Shown one piece after another: positions 26,136 through 35,410 of a DNA stretch of 64,000 bases. How positions within the stretch are numbered: the first letter of the stretch is position 1; the number at the start of each line of letters is the position of its first letter. Made by a program: the position numbers and the translations under genes. The DNA comes from Flavobacteriales bacterium (lineage in GTDB: Bacteria; Bacteroidota; Bacteroidia; Flavobacteriales_F; PHOS-HE28), in contig CP064979.1 of the NCBI GenBank assembly GCA_016699575.1, forward strand, positions 1-64,000, in the 5' to 3' direction. The notes beneath the pieces are model-generated. The model worked only from the letters and a program-made list of their open reading frames with translations. It was not told where the DNA came from and ran no database searches.

Positions 26136-27176
26136 TCACTTCTTCACCCTGCTCACCGCGTGCACCCGCACTTCCCTCCTGCGCCCTTTCACGGGCAGGA
26201 TCTTCTCCGGGCCGATGATGAAACGGTCGCTGACGTCGCCCATGCGCTCGAGCAGTTCGGTGCTGATGAGCAGGCGCTCGTCCAGCTCCTTGCAGAGGCC
26301 CAGCATGCGGCTCACGGTGTTCATCACATCGCCGCTGTGATCGATGGCCCGTTTGATGTGGCCCACCTGCGCGGTGATGACACGCCCGCCGTGCACGGCC
26401 GCGCGGAACTGCGGCACCACGCCGAATTCGTCCTTGAAGAACTGGGCCTCCTCCTGGATGCGGTCGTTGATGTCGAAGCAAAGGTCCAGGCAGTTGTGAT
26501 GGCGCACGCCCGTGGGCATCTTCCACGTGAAGATGACCTCGTCACCCACGTACTTGTGGATCTCCGCCTCGTTGCGCAGCACGGCATCGCTCATCAGCGA
26601 ATGGATGAACTTCAGGAAGCGGAAGTACCGCATGTCGCCCATACGCTCGGCCAGTGATGTACTGCCCTGCAAGTCCATGGTGAGGACGATGCGCTCGTGG
26701 GCCTTGGGTTTGTCGTACCAACCCAGGAGCGAGCCCAGCAGCATGCGCTTGCCGAAGGCTTCCTCCAACTGCACGGCCACGATGGTGAGCGACGTGATGA
26801 CCACCGTGCGCAGGAGCAACAAGTAGAACGGCTGCATGCTGAACACCTGGCCCATGCGCACGCCGTCCTCCTGCAGCCAAGGGAAGATCTGCTCGCGGCC
26901 CATGGCGAAGGCCAGGCCGATGAGGCCGAGCGTGAGCACGTTCACGAGGAGCACCTTGCCGAACAGCTGCAGCGGGATGGGCAACGCGCGGAACCGCCTT
27001 CCGAACAGGAATTCCTCCAAGACACCTGTCCAAACCCCGAGCAACGTGAAGCCGAGGTGGCCGAACACGAGGTCCTCACCCGCGAACACCAGCAGCACGG
27101 CCGCGATGAAGCTGCTCATCAAGGCGTACTTGAGCAGCTTACGGAGCTTGTAGCGGGTGATGTTGGCGAGGGCCAT
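26136..27176 (-). CDS. Membrane-anchored class III adenylate/guanylate cyclase
   Basis: A 346-residue protein. The first ~135 residues contain about four membrane spans (YALMSSFIAAVLLVF, LLVNVLTLGLIGLAF, FYLLLLRTVVITSL). A cyclase homology domain follows: VLTMDLQGSTSLAERMGDMR with metal-binding D168, and HKYVGDEVIFTW with the second metal Asp D212. HGGRVITAQVG and DVMNTVSRM are further conserved segments. It should synthesise a cyclic nucleotide in the cytoplasm. A Crp/Fnr regulator is encoded elsewhere in the window, but no direct link is shown. The ATG at 27176 is chosen because upstream sequence is antisense to the neighbour. Confidence 0.88.
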   Translation of the reverse strand: MALANITRYKLRKLLKYALMSSFIAAVLLVFAGEDLVFGHLGFTLLGVWTGVLEEFLFGRRFRALPIPLQLFGKVLLVNVLTLGLIGLAFAMGREQIFPWLQEDGVRMGQVFSMQPFYLLLLRTVVITSLTIVAVQLEEAFGKRMLLGSLLGWYDKPKAHERIVLTMDLQGSTSLAERMGDMRYFRFLKFIHSLMSDAVLRNEAEIHKYVGDEVIFTWKMPTGVRHHNCLDLCFDINDRIQEEAQFFKDEFGVVPQFRAAVHGGRVITAQVGHIKRAIDHSGDVMNTVSRMLGLCKELDERLLISTELLERMGDVSDRFIIGPEKILPVKGRRREVRVHAVSRVKK

Positions 27177-27215
27177 GGTAAAAAAGGGGCGCGAAGCTAG
27201 GTCCAACCAGGGGTG

Positions 27216-27223
27216 CATCTTCG
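27216..27223 (+). promoter_or_regulatory. Putative -7 element supporting a GTG start at 27228
   Basis: CATCTTCG begins exactly 12 nt before GTG 27228. The match to TAnnTTTG is weaker, but the spacing agrees with the other examples and favours this start over the GTG at 27213. Confidence 0.35.
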
Positions 27224-27227
27224 CCGT

Positions 27228-27896
27228 GTGGAAGTCCTCTGGCGCCTGTTGAGCTATGTGTGGCCCGTGCGGTTGGCGCGCTACCAAGGGGCGTTCGGTC
27301 CGCTGGACGTGGTGTACGAATACGGGGTGAAAGTGCTGAACACCCCGAACGCAAACCAGAGCCATGGCAGCCTCCACACCATCTGGCAGCGCGTGTTCCG
27401 TCAGGTGCTCAGCACCGAAGAGCCGCCCGCGTCGGTATTGCTGCTGGGCTTGGGCGGTGGCAGCGTGGTGAAGATCCTGCGGGACGAGCGGGCGATCAGC
27501 GCGCCGATCACTGCCGTGGAACTGGACCCGGTGATGGTGCGGATCGCAACGGACCACTTCGGACTGAAGGGGTTTCCCGATGTGAAGGTGATCATCGGTG
27601 ATGCGTTCGCCCCGCTGCTCGGACCTGAATGGCCCTTCGACCTGGTGGTGGTGGATGTGTTCGTGGACGACTCGGTGCCAGCCGCCATGGCCGAGCCGGA
27701 AGTCATAGACCGGCTGATGTCGCTGACCTCCCGGGGAGGTCAACTGCTGATCAACACGATGGACCGCGGGCCGAAGGAAGCGCGCATGAGCCGCCTGCTG
27801 GCCGCCACGTTCCAAGGGAGGAATACCGCCTTCACCGTGCTGGAGCCCATGGAGGGCAACAAAGTGTTCTGGTGGCGACCTGTCGAGCGGGGATGA
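27228..27896 (+). CDS. Spermidine-synthase-like SAM-dependent methyltransferase
   Basis: A ~222-residue protein (GTG 27228; GTG 27213 adds five residues). The Rossmann fold motif SVLLLGLGGGSVVKIL at residues ~70-85, the acidic residue in AVELDPVMVRIA and DLVVVDVFVDD are typical of the polyamine-synthase/class I methyltransferase superfamily. The N-terminal strand VYEYGVKVLNTPNANQSHGS resembles the spermidine synthase substrate loop, but the complete active-site set is not visible. The safe call is a fused-type methyltransferase of unknown substrate. It is divergent from the cyclase gene. Confidence 0.75.
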   Translation: MEVLWRLLSYVWPVRLARYQGAFGPLDVVYEYGVKVLNTPNANQSHGSLHTIWQRVFRQVLSTEEPPASVLLLGLGGGSVVKILRDERAISAPITAVELDPVMVRIATDHFGLKGFPDVKVIIGDAFAPLLGPEWPFDLVVVDVFVDDSVPAAMAEPEVIDRLMSLTSRGGQLLINTMDRGPKEARMSRLLAATFQGRNTAFTVLEPMEGNKVFWWRPVERG

Positions 27897-28003
27897 GCCT
27901 TCGTCGCAACGCCCGGGCATCGCAACGTCAACCTCCAACGTCAGCGGTACATTCGCTGGCACTGGAATTGAACAGCGCGCGCCCCGCCCGGACCACCGGT
28001 CTG

Positions 28004-31000
28004 ATGCCCATGCTCGGACGCCCCCTCGCACTTCTCTCCTTCGCCCTGATCGGTGCGCAAGCACGGTTGGGTGCGCAGTGCGCGATCGCGCTGGGCAATG
28101 ATGTGACGATCTGCCAGGGCCAGACCGCCACCTTGAACGGTCCGCCCGGCTTCCCGAACTACAACTGGAGCAACGGTGCCACCACGCAGAACATCACGGT
28201 GGGCGCCGCAGGCAACTACACCTGCACGGTTAGCTACCCCACCGGCAACCTCGTGACCAACGGTAACTTCAGCGGGGGCAACACCGGCTTCACCTCGCAG
28301 TTCAACTACGCCTTCAACCTGCAGCCCGAGCCCACTTACAACGTGGGGCTCAACGCCAATTGGTACCACCCGCAGTGGCAGGGCACCGGCACCGGCAATT
28401 TCCTGTTGGTGAACGCCGGCTGGATGCACGCGGGTTGGAGCGCTTGGTGCCAGACCATCAATGTTTGTCCCAACCAGACCTACACGCTGACCTTGAGCGC
28501 CATGAACGTGGCCACCCAAGGCGCACCGCTGCTTGATTGGTCGGTGGACGGGGTGCAGATCAACCAAGGCATGCAGACCGGAGCGCAGGGCGCGTGGAGC
28601 ACCTTCAACCGCACGTGGACCAGCGGACCGGGGCAGTACAGCGCCACCTTCTGCATTGTGGTGGCCAGTGGCTGGGGCATTGGCAACGACTTCGGCGTGG
28701 ACAACATCAGCATCAGCAGCAACATCACCCTGAGCGACCAGCAGCAGGTGTTCGTTACGCCGCTTCCGGTGGTGAACCTCGGCCCTGACCAATTGCTGTG
28801 CACGGGACAACAAGCCGTGCTGAACGCCACCGCACCTGGTGCCACGTATCTGTGGCAGGATGGAAGTACAGCACCCACCTTCACCGTAACCGGAGCGGGC
28901 ATTTACGATGTGGACGTAACGGTGAACGGCTGCACGGGCACCGACGCGGTGCAGTTCTGGTACAACCCCTACCCTGCGCTCGACCTTGGCAACGACACTA
29001 CGATGTGCGTTGGCCAGAACCTACCGTTGAATGTGTTCGTGCCGGGCGCGACCTACCAATGGCAGAACAACAGTCCGGCACCGAGCTATACGGTGACGGG
29101 ACCTGGCACCTACGAGGTGGACGTGACACTGAACGGCTGCACCGCACAGGACACTATTGTGGTGAACTACAACCCGCTGCCCGCAGTGGCGCTTGGCAAC
29201 GACACGACGCTGTGCGACGGTGAAGTGCTGATCCTGGATGCAACAACGCCCAACGCGCAATACCTCTGGCAGGACGGCTCAACCAACGGCACGCTGCAAG
29301 TGACGGCAGCCGGGGCGTACGATGTGGAAGTGACGGTGAACGGTTGCTCGGGCACCGATGCGGTGAACGTGAACTTCAACCCGCTTCCGCAATTCTACCT
29401 GGGCAACGACACGACCGTTTGTCCCGGTGAAGTTGTGTCCTGGGATGCCACGGTGCCCGGTGCAACCTACCTGTGGAACGATGGCAGCACAGCGTCCACA
29501 CTTACCACATCGGCCACCGGCGTGAGCAGCGTTACCGTTACGTTGAACGGTTGCGAAGCGAGCGATGCCGCCACGCTCGGCAACTTCACCCTGCAGACCG
29601 TGAACCTCGGGCCCGACGTAGTGGCTTGTGCGGGCGCAAGCGTGCCGCTGAGCGTTACCGTGCCGGGTGCCACCTACGCGTGGAACAACGGCTCGACGAG
29701 CAATGCGATCACCGTGGTCGCAGCGGGCACCTATTGGGTGGAAGCCACGCTGAACGGTTGCCCGGTGCGCGACTCGGTGAACGTCACGTTCACACCACTT
29801 CCGCTCGTGGACCTCGGCCAGGACACGACGTTGTGCGATGGCGGAATACTGCTGCTCGACGCCACGTTGGCCAATGCGACCTACCTGTGGAACGACGGAA
29901 GTTCCTCTGCGACACTGAACGCGGGCGCTGGAACGTGGAGCGTGGAGGTGACCGCGAACGGCTGCACCAACAGCGATACGATCGGCATCGGGTGGTTCGT
30001 GCCGCCCTTCATTGAACTCGGCCCGGACACTACGCTATGCCCCGGGCAAACGATAGTGCTCGATGCGAGCTATCCCGGCGCCACCCATCAATGGCAGGAC
30101 GGCTCGGCGAACAACACGCTCACGGCTAGCACGGCCGGGAACTACAACGTGCAGGTCACGGACATCTACGGTTGCTCGTACAGCGACGATATTGATGTGG
30201 CCTACGCGAGCCCGCAAGCCATCGACCTCGGCAACGACACCACGTTGTGCGCCGGAGCTACGCTTTCGTTGGATGCCGGTGTTCCGGGTGCGACGTACGC
30301 CTGGAGCACCGGTGCAACGACATCGGGCATTGTGGTCAGCTCGGCGGGCAATTACAGCGTTACCGTTGCCCAGGGGAACTGCACCGTGAGCGATGGCATC
30401 CAAGTATCGTTCGTGGCCAACCCGAGCGTTCAACTCCCGAATGACACGACGTTGTGCGCCGGAGAGACCTTGCTGCTCGATGCAACCACTGCTGGGGTCA
30501 CCTATACCTGGCAGAACGGATCCACCGCCGCGACCTACCTCGTGAACAGCGCTGGGACTTACAGCGTTACAGTCACCAATGCTGCTGGCTGCACCGACAA
30601 CGATGCCATCACGGTGAGCTATGCCACGCCGGGCAGCATCGCCTTGGGCAACGACACGAGTTTCTGCGCAGGTGGCAGCGTATTGCTCGATGCCACGTTG
30701 CCGGGTTCGACCTACTTGTGGAGCACCGGCGCTACGAGCGCGACGATCACGGCAAACACCATGGGCACATACTGGGTGCAAGCCACACAAGGCAACTGCG
30801 CGGTGGGCGATACGATCAACATCACCGTGAACGCCAACCCGAGCGTGCAACTGCCCAGCGACACCACGCTCTGCGCCGGTGAAACACTGCTGCTCGATGC
30901 GACTACACCGGGCGTCACTTACGCTTGGCAGAACGGCTCCACCGCTGCGACATTCCTCGTGAACAGCGCTGGGACTTACAGCATCACAGTCACCAATGCT

Positions 31001-33211
31001 GCTGGTTGCACCGACAACGATGCCATCACGGTGAGCTATGCCACGCCGGGCAGCATCGACCTGGGCAACGACACGAGTTTCTGCGCAGGTGGTAGTGCAT
31101 TGCTCGATGCCACGTTGCCGGGTTCGACCTACTTGTGGAGCACCGGCGCTACGAGCGCGACGATCACGGCAAACACCATGGGCACATACTGGGTGCAAGC
31201 CACACAAGGCAACTGCGCGGTGGGCGATACGATCAACATCACCGTGAACGCCAACCCGAGCGTGCAACTGCCCAACGACACCACGCTGTGCGCCGGTGAA
31301 ACGCTGCTGCTCGATGCGACCACACCGGGCGTCACTTACGCTTGGCAGAACGGCTCCACCGCTGCGACATTCCTCGTGAACAGCGCTGGGACTTACAGCG
31401 TCACAGTCACCAATGCTGCTGGCTGCACCGACAACGATGCCATCACGGTGAGCTATGCCACGCCGGGCAGCATCGACCTGGGCAACGACACGAGTTTCTG
31501 CGCAGGTGGTAGTGTATTGCTCGATGCCACGTTGCCGGGTTCGACCTACTTGTGGAGCACCGGCGCTACGAGCGCGACGATCACGGCAAACACCACTGGC
31601 ACCTACTGGGTGCAAGCCACACAAGGCAACTGCGCGGTGGGCGATACGATCAACATCACCGTGAACGCCAACCCGAGCGTTCAACTGCCCAACGACACCA
31701 CGCTCTGCGCCGGTGAAACGCTGCTGCTCGATGCGACCACACCGGGCGTCACTTACGCTTGGCAGAACGGCTCCACCGCCGCGACCAACCTCGTGAACAG
31801 CACTGGCGCGTACAGCGTCACAGTCACCAACGCTGCTGGTTGCACCGACAGCGATGCCATCACCGTGAGCTACGCCACACCGGGCAGCATCGACCTGGGC
31901 AACGACACGAGCTTCTGTGCGGGTAGCAGCGTAGTGCTCGATGCCACACTACCGGGTTCAACCTACTTGTGGAGTACCGGCGCTACGAGCGCGACGATCA
32001 CGGCAAACACCATGGGCACATACTGGGTGCAAGCCACACAAGGCAACTGCGCGGTGGGCGATACGATCAACATCACCGTGAACGCCAACCCGAGCGTGCA
32101 GCTGCCCAGCGACACCACGCTCTGCGCCGGTGAAACGCTGCTGCTCGATGCGACTACACCGGGATCTTCCTACGAATGGCAGGACGGTTCCACAGGACCG
32201 ACGTTCGCAGCGGCCAACACGGGCGCTTACAGTGTGACCGTCACGGACAACAACGGCTGCGTTGCGAGCGATGCGATGAACCTGTCGTTCGTGAACCCGG
32301 CGGCCGTCTACTTGGGAGCGGACACCAGTCTTTGCCCGGGCGGCTCCTTGGCACTGGACGCCGGAATGCCTGGAGCTCAATACGGATGGAGCACCGGCAG
32401 CACCAACAGCAGCATCACCGTTGCAAGCTCGGGCACCTACTGGGTGCAAGCCGGCATGCCGGGCTGCATGACGAGCGACACCATCGTCGTCTCTTTCGTG
32501 AACATGCCGCTACCGGGCCTCGGTCCCGATGAAACACTTTGTGAAGGCGACACACTGTTGCTGAGCGTGCAACCCGGCGGGGCATCCGTGCTCTGGAGCG
32601 ATGGATCATCGGGCTCGTCGCTGGCAGTGTCGAACAGTGGCGAGGTGAGCGTTGTGCTTTCATTGGACGGATGCACCAGCAGCGATGCCGTGGACATCGC
32701 GTTCGCTGCCGTGGTAGACAGCATCGACCTCGGCCCCGATGTGGTGCACTGCCCGGGCGAGCCGCTTCAACTGGTGGCCCCGATCGCGGGCGCGCAATAC
32801 AATTGGAGCACGGGCGGAACATCGAACAGCATCGTCATCACCGAACCCGGCTGGTACTGGCTGCATGTGAGCGGTGCATGCACAAACGCTGTCGACAGTA
32901 TCCTCATTACATCGGGGAACTGCGGACTGTACGTGTACGTCCCCAACACCTTCACCCCCGATGGCGATGGCTTCAACGATGCATTCCAAGCGGTGGTGAA
33001 CGGAGACATACTGAACTACGCGCTTACTGTTTTCAACCGCTGGGGCGAGCCCGTTTGGCGTGGCAATGACCCTTCGCTCACTTGGGACGGCACGGCCATG
33101 GGCATCGCCGCACCGGATGGTGTTTACGTGTGGACCATCGAGTACAAAGCGGACACTCCTGAAGGCATCAAGCAGGAACGCTTGATCGGGCACGTGACCC
33201 TGCTGCGCTAG
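28004..33211 (+). CDS. Giant repeat adhesin with gliding-motility-type C-terminal domain
   Basis: A 1735-residue secreted protein. The ATG at 28004 precedes a signal peptide (MLGRPLALLSFALIGAQARL). After an initial repeat there is a carbohydrate-binding-like segment (residues ~80-240), then about 20 repeats of ~70 residues, each starting like LGNDTTLCAG and containing YLWSTGAT and GTYxVxVT motifs (Ig/PKD-like, found in CHU-type surface proteins). The last ~90 residues (VYVPNTFTPDGDGFNDAF to WNRWGEPVWRG-type sequence) are the T9SS type B / gliding-motility-associated C-terminal domain. Part of the repeat region is an exact 417-bp tandem array. Predicted cell-surface adhesin. Confidence 0.9.
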   Translation: MPMLGRPLALLSFALIGAQARLGAQCAIALGNDVTICQGQTATLNGPPGFPNYNWSNGATTQNITVGAAGNYTCTVSYPTGNLVTNGNFSGGNTGFTSQFNYAFNLQPEPTYNVGLNANWYHPQWQGTGTGNFLLVNAGWMHAGWSAWCQTINVCPNQTYTLTLSAMNVATQGAPLLDWSVDGVQINQGMQTGAQGAWSTFNRTWTSGPGQYSATFCIVVASGWGIGNDFGVDNISISSNITLSDQQQVFVTPLPVVNLGPDQLLCTGQQAVLNATAPGATYLWQDGSTAPTFTVTGAGIYDVDVTVNGCTGTDAVQFWYNPYPALDLGNDTTMCVGQNLPLNVFVPGATYQWQNNSPAPSYTVTGPGTYEVDVTLNGCTAQDTIVVNYNPLPAVALGNDTTLCDGEVLILDATTPNAQYLWQDGSTNGTLQVTAAGAYDVEVTVNGCSGTDAVNVNFNPLPQFYLGNDTTVCPGEVVSWDATVPGATYLWNDGSTASTLTTSATGVSSVTVTLNGCEASDAATLGNFTLQTVNLGPDVVACAGASVPLSVTVPGATYAWNNGSTSNAITVVAAGTYWVEATLNGCPVRDSVNVTFTPLPLVDLGQDTTLCDGGILLLDATLANATYLWNDGSSSATLNAGAGTWSVEVTANGCTNSDTIGIGWFVPPFIELGPDTTLCPGQTIVLDASYPGATHQWQDGSANNTLTASTAGNYNVQVTDIYGCSYSDDIDVAYASPQAIDLGNDTTLCAGATLSLDAGVPGATYAWSTGATTSGIVVSSAGNYSVTVAQGNCTVSDGIQVSFVANPSVQLPNDTTLCAGETLLLDATTAGVTYTWQNGSTAATYLVNSAGTYSVTVTNAAGCTDNDAITVSYATPGSIALGNDTSFCAGGSVLLDATLPGSTYLWSTGATSATITANTMGTYWVQATQGNCAVGDTINITVNANPSVQLPSDTTLCAGETLLLDATTPGVTYAWQNGSTAATFLVNSAGTYSITVTNAAGCTDNDAITVSYATPGSIDLGNDTSFCAGGSALLDATLPGSTYLWSTGATSATITANTMGTYWVQATQGNCAVGDTINITVNANPSVQLPNDTTLCAGETLLLDATTPGVTYAWQNGSTAATFLVNSAGTYSVTVTNAAGCTDNDAITVSYATPGSIDLGNDTSFCAGGSVLLDATLPGSTYLWSTGATSATITANTTGTYWVQATQGNCAVGDTINITVNANPSVQLPNDTTLCAGETLLLDATTPGVTYAWQNGSTAATNLVNSTGAYSVTVTNAAGCTDSDAITVSYATPGSIDLGNDTSFCAGSSVVLDATLPGSTYLWSTGATSATITANTMGTYWVQATQGNCAVGDTINITVNANPSVQLPSDTTLCAGETLLLDATTPGSSYEWQDGSTGPTFAAANTGAYSVTVTDNNGCVASDAMNLSFVNPAAVYLGADTSLCPGGSLALDAGMPGAQYGWSTGSTNSSITVASSGTYWVQAGMPGCMTSDTIVVSFVNMPLPGLGPDETLCEGDTLLLSVQPGGASVLWSDGSSGSSLAVSNSGEVSVVLSLDGCTSSDAVDIAFAAVVDSIDLGPDVVHCPGEPLQLVAPIAGAQYNWSTGGTSNSIVITEPGWYWLHVSGACTNAVDSILITSGNCGLYVYVPNTFTPDGDGFNDAFQAVVNGDILNYALTVFNRWGEPVWRGNDPSLTWDGTAMGIAAPDGVYVWTIEYKADTPEGIKQERLIGHVTLLR
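30421..32165 (+). repeat. 417-bp tandem repeat array inside the adhesin gene
   Basis: Units start at 30421, 30838, 31255 and 31672 with a partial fifth unit from 32089; each begins CCCGAGCGT. The period is exactly 417 bp (139 codons), so each unit encodes two ~70-residue repeats and stays in frame. Units differ by a few percent, mostly silent changes. Confidence 0.92.
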
Positions 33212-35340
33212 CGGGCGTCGAAGCCCTCCTCCTTCCAGATGGCCTTGCCGTCGGACAGCCGCAGGTAGGCCATGCGGCCGTTGCGCTCCACTTTGGCCAG
33301 CGCACCGTCAACGATGGTAATGGCGTCGAACGCAAAAGGCAGTACTTGTTCGCCACGGGAATTGATGAGGCCGGTGCCTGCATCGCTGGTGGCCACGAAA
33401 TGGTTATTGCGATCGCGCGTGATCGCTGCATAGTTCTGGGCTCCGATGCGTGCGGCGGTGCTGTCCAGCAGGATGAAGCCGTCCGCAGTCTGGGCGATCG
33501 ACACACCATCCGTCATCTCCGAAACGGAGATGTATTTCGGATCCACCACGACCTTCCCTTTCTGGTTGGCGAAGCCCCACTTGTCCTTCTTCTTCACCGG
33601 CACCAACCACGGTGACCATGCCCCGACATCACTGAACTCACAAGGGACCACCAACTTCCCGGACAGGTCGATCATGCCCACCTTGCCCTTGGAGCGCACC
33701 ACGGCGTGGTCGTTCCGGAAATCGCCCCACGTGCTCGCACCGTCCTGCGCCTCGAACTGCTGGGGCACAACGAACTGCCCTTTGCGGTCCACATAGCCGC
33801 ACTGGTTGCCATCAACCACCATGGCGCGTCCGTTCTTGAACGCACCGACATGGTCGTGCTCAACAGGCAGCAGTACTTCCCCGAAAGCACCCATAATGCC
33901 GACCTTACCGTTGAGGCGAACACGGCTGACACCTTCTGCAAAGCCTTCGACCCAGTCGTACCGGCACCGAACCACCGTATCGCCCTTCGCATTCACCGCA
34001 CCCTGCTTGCCCTCCACCTCCACCACGGCCAACCCACCGGCGAAAGCTGAAGCATGTTCGAGCGTGAACGGCAGTACCACCGCACCGGCCGCATTGATGA
34101 AGCCGTAACGGCCATCCTTTGCTGCTGGTGCGATACCGTCCACGAACGCACCGATCCCGTCGTAGATGAGCGGCACAACGCTCCGCCCCTTGCGGTCCAG
34201 CAGCCCGGCCATATCGTCGCGTTCCACCACGAAACCCGCCGCGCCGGCATCCACCACATCGTCGAAGTCGATCGGCACCACGATCACACCTTGCTTGTTC
34301 ACCGTGCCCACCTTGCCGTTGCGCTCCACGATGGCCTGGTCCTTCACGAAGGGTTCTGCCCATGGGTACACCGCCTTGATCCGCTCCACACCTTGGTCGT
34401 CGATGTAACCCCACAAGCTGTCGGCCGCACGCCGGAAAGGCAGCAAGCGCATGCTGGCAACGGTGAAGTCCTGGGCCAGCTCCTCGATGAACGGATAGTC
34501 GGGATAAGCCTTGAGGAACGCCGTGATGGACGCGGCTGACAGGTCGCGGGTACTGAGCGCGTAGATGCTGCGCCATGCATCGGGCACGCGCGTGTTCATC
34601 GGGTACCGCTTGATGAAGGCCATGAATTCCTCCGTGGTGCCGTGCGGCGTGCTCAACCTGTAGATCTCATCCTCGGCGTTCTTCACGTACGGGCTGCCCG
34701 GATGCTCGGCGATGAACTGCTCGTAGGACGCAACGCTGCCATCGACGGTATTCTCCCTGAACACCGCCTCCTGGAGCCTTGTCCTTGCTTCATGCACCTG
34801 CCTGGCATCGGGATAGCGGCCGATGAACGCCGAATACGCTTCGCTGCTGTTGGCCGTGCGCGCGTCCTGGAAAGCAAGATGGTCACGGACAAGTTCCGCC
34901 TCAGCAGCCCGCGCGCTGTAGGTGAACAAACCCATGTAGCGCTCATAGCCATCAATGGTGTTCAGCTTGGTGGTCTGCGCCCATGAAAGTTCTGCCACGC
35001 GATCGCGCTGCGCAGCAATGGCGTCCTGCTCCACCCCGAACCGCTTCACCAGCAAACGCTCCTTGTCAGGCGCAGCGGTGAACGCGGCATCGGCCTTCTG
35101 GATGAAGGTGTAGGACGAATCCAGCTGGTAGAAGGGATTGTCGGCACGGCCGGTGATGACGCTGAGGCCGTACCACGCCGCACTGGGGTGGCGCTTGGTC
35201 TGATCCTGGAACAAAGTGCGCGCCTTGAAATAGTCGTACACGGCCAAGGCATCGAAGCCCTTCTGGAGCTTGCTCTTGAAGAGCTGGGCGTTCGCCTTGG
35301 ATGCGAACAGCACGAGCAACAGCGTGCACCACCGTTTCAT
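33208..35340 (-). CDS. Secreted WG-repeat protein with TPR-like N-terminal region
   Basis: A 710-residue precursor with signal peptide MKRWCTLLLVLFASKANAQ. Residues ~25-300 are helical and repeat-like (YDYFKARTLFQDQTKRHPSA, YEQFIAEHPGSPYVKNAEDE), as in TPR/Sel1-type solenoids. From ~305 on, WG-type repeats follow: SLWGYIDDQGVERI, RYGFINAAGAVVLPF, KVGIMGAFGEVLLP, KWGFANQKGKVVVDP. WG proteins are surface or periplasmic beta-repeat proteins of unclear ligand. TAGTTTCG lies exactly 12 nt before the ATG. Its stop overlaps the adhesin's stop in a shared CTAG. Confidence 0.88.
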   Translation of the reverse strand: MKRWCTLLLVLFASKANAQLFKSKLQKGFDALAVYDYFKARTLFQDQTKRHPSAAWYGLSVITGRADNPFYQLDSSYTFIQKADAAFTAAPDKERLLVKRFGVEQDAIAAQRDRVAELSWAQTTKLNTIDGYERYMGLFTYSARAAEAELVRDHLAFQDARTANSSEAYSAFIGRYPDARQVHEARTRLQEAVFRENTVDGSVASYEQFIAEHPGSPYVKNAEDEIYRLSTPHGTTEEFMAFIKRYPMNTRVPDAWRSIYALSTRDLSAASITAFLKAYPDYPFIEELAQDFTVASMRLLPFRRAADSLWGYIDDQGVERIKAVYPWAEPFVKDQAIVERNGKVGTVNKQGVIVVPIDFDDVVDAGAAGFVVERDDMAGLLDRKGRSVVPLIYDGIGAFVDGIAPAAKDGRYGFINAAGAVVLPFTLEHASAFAGGLAVVEVEGKQGAVNAKGDTVVRCRYDWVEGFAEGVSRVRLNGKVGIMGAFGEVLLPVEHDHVGAFKNGRAMVVDGNQCGYVDRKGQFVVPQQFEAQDGASTWGDFRNDHAVVRSKGKVGMIDLSGKLVVPCEFSDVGAWSPWLVPVKKKDKWGFANQKGKVVVDPKYISVSEMTDGVSIAQTADGFILLDSTAARIGAQNYAAITRDRNNHFVATSDAGTGLINSRGEQVLPFAFDAITIVDGALAKVERNGRMAYLRLSDGKAIWKEEGFDAR

Positions 35341-35344
35341 GCCG

Positions 35345-35352
35345 CGAAACTA
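35345..35352 (-). promoter_or_regulatory. Putative -7 element of the WG-repeat gene
   Basis: On the minus strand TAGTTTCG begins exactly 12 nt before the ATG at 35340. Confidence 0.45.
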
Positions 35353-35410
35353 CCGGGGCCGCACGCGTTCATCCCCAACTTTGCGCACCGCTGCCGACCG
35401 GCCGTTGTTG

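Noticed and set aside
30035..31684. 549-codon minus-strand open frame inside the adhesin gene
   Set aside because: It is antisense to the repetitive, GC-rich adhesin and repeats with the same 417-bp period; it has no signal or domain.
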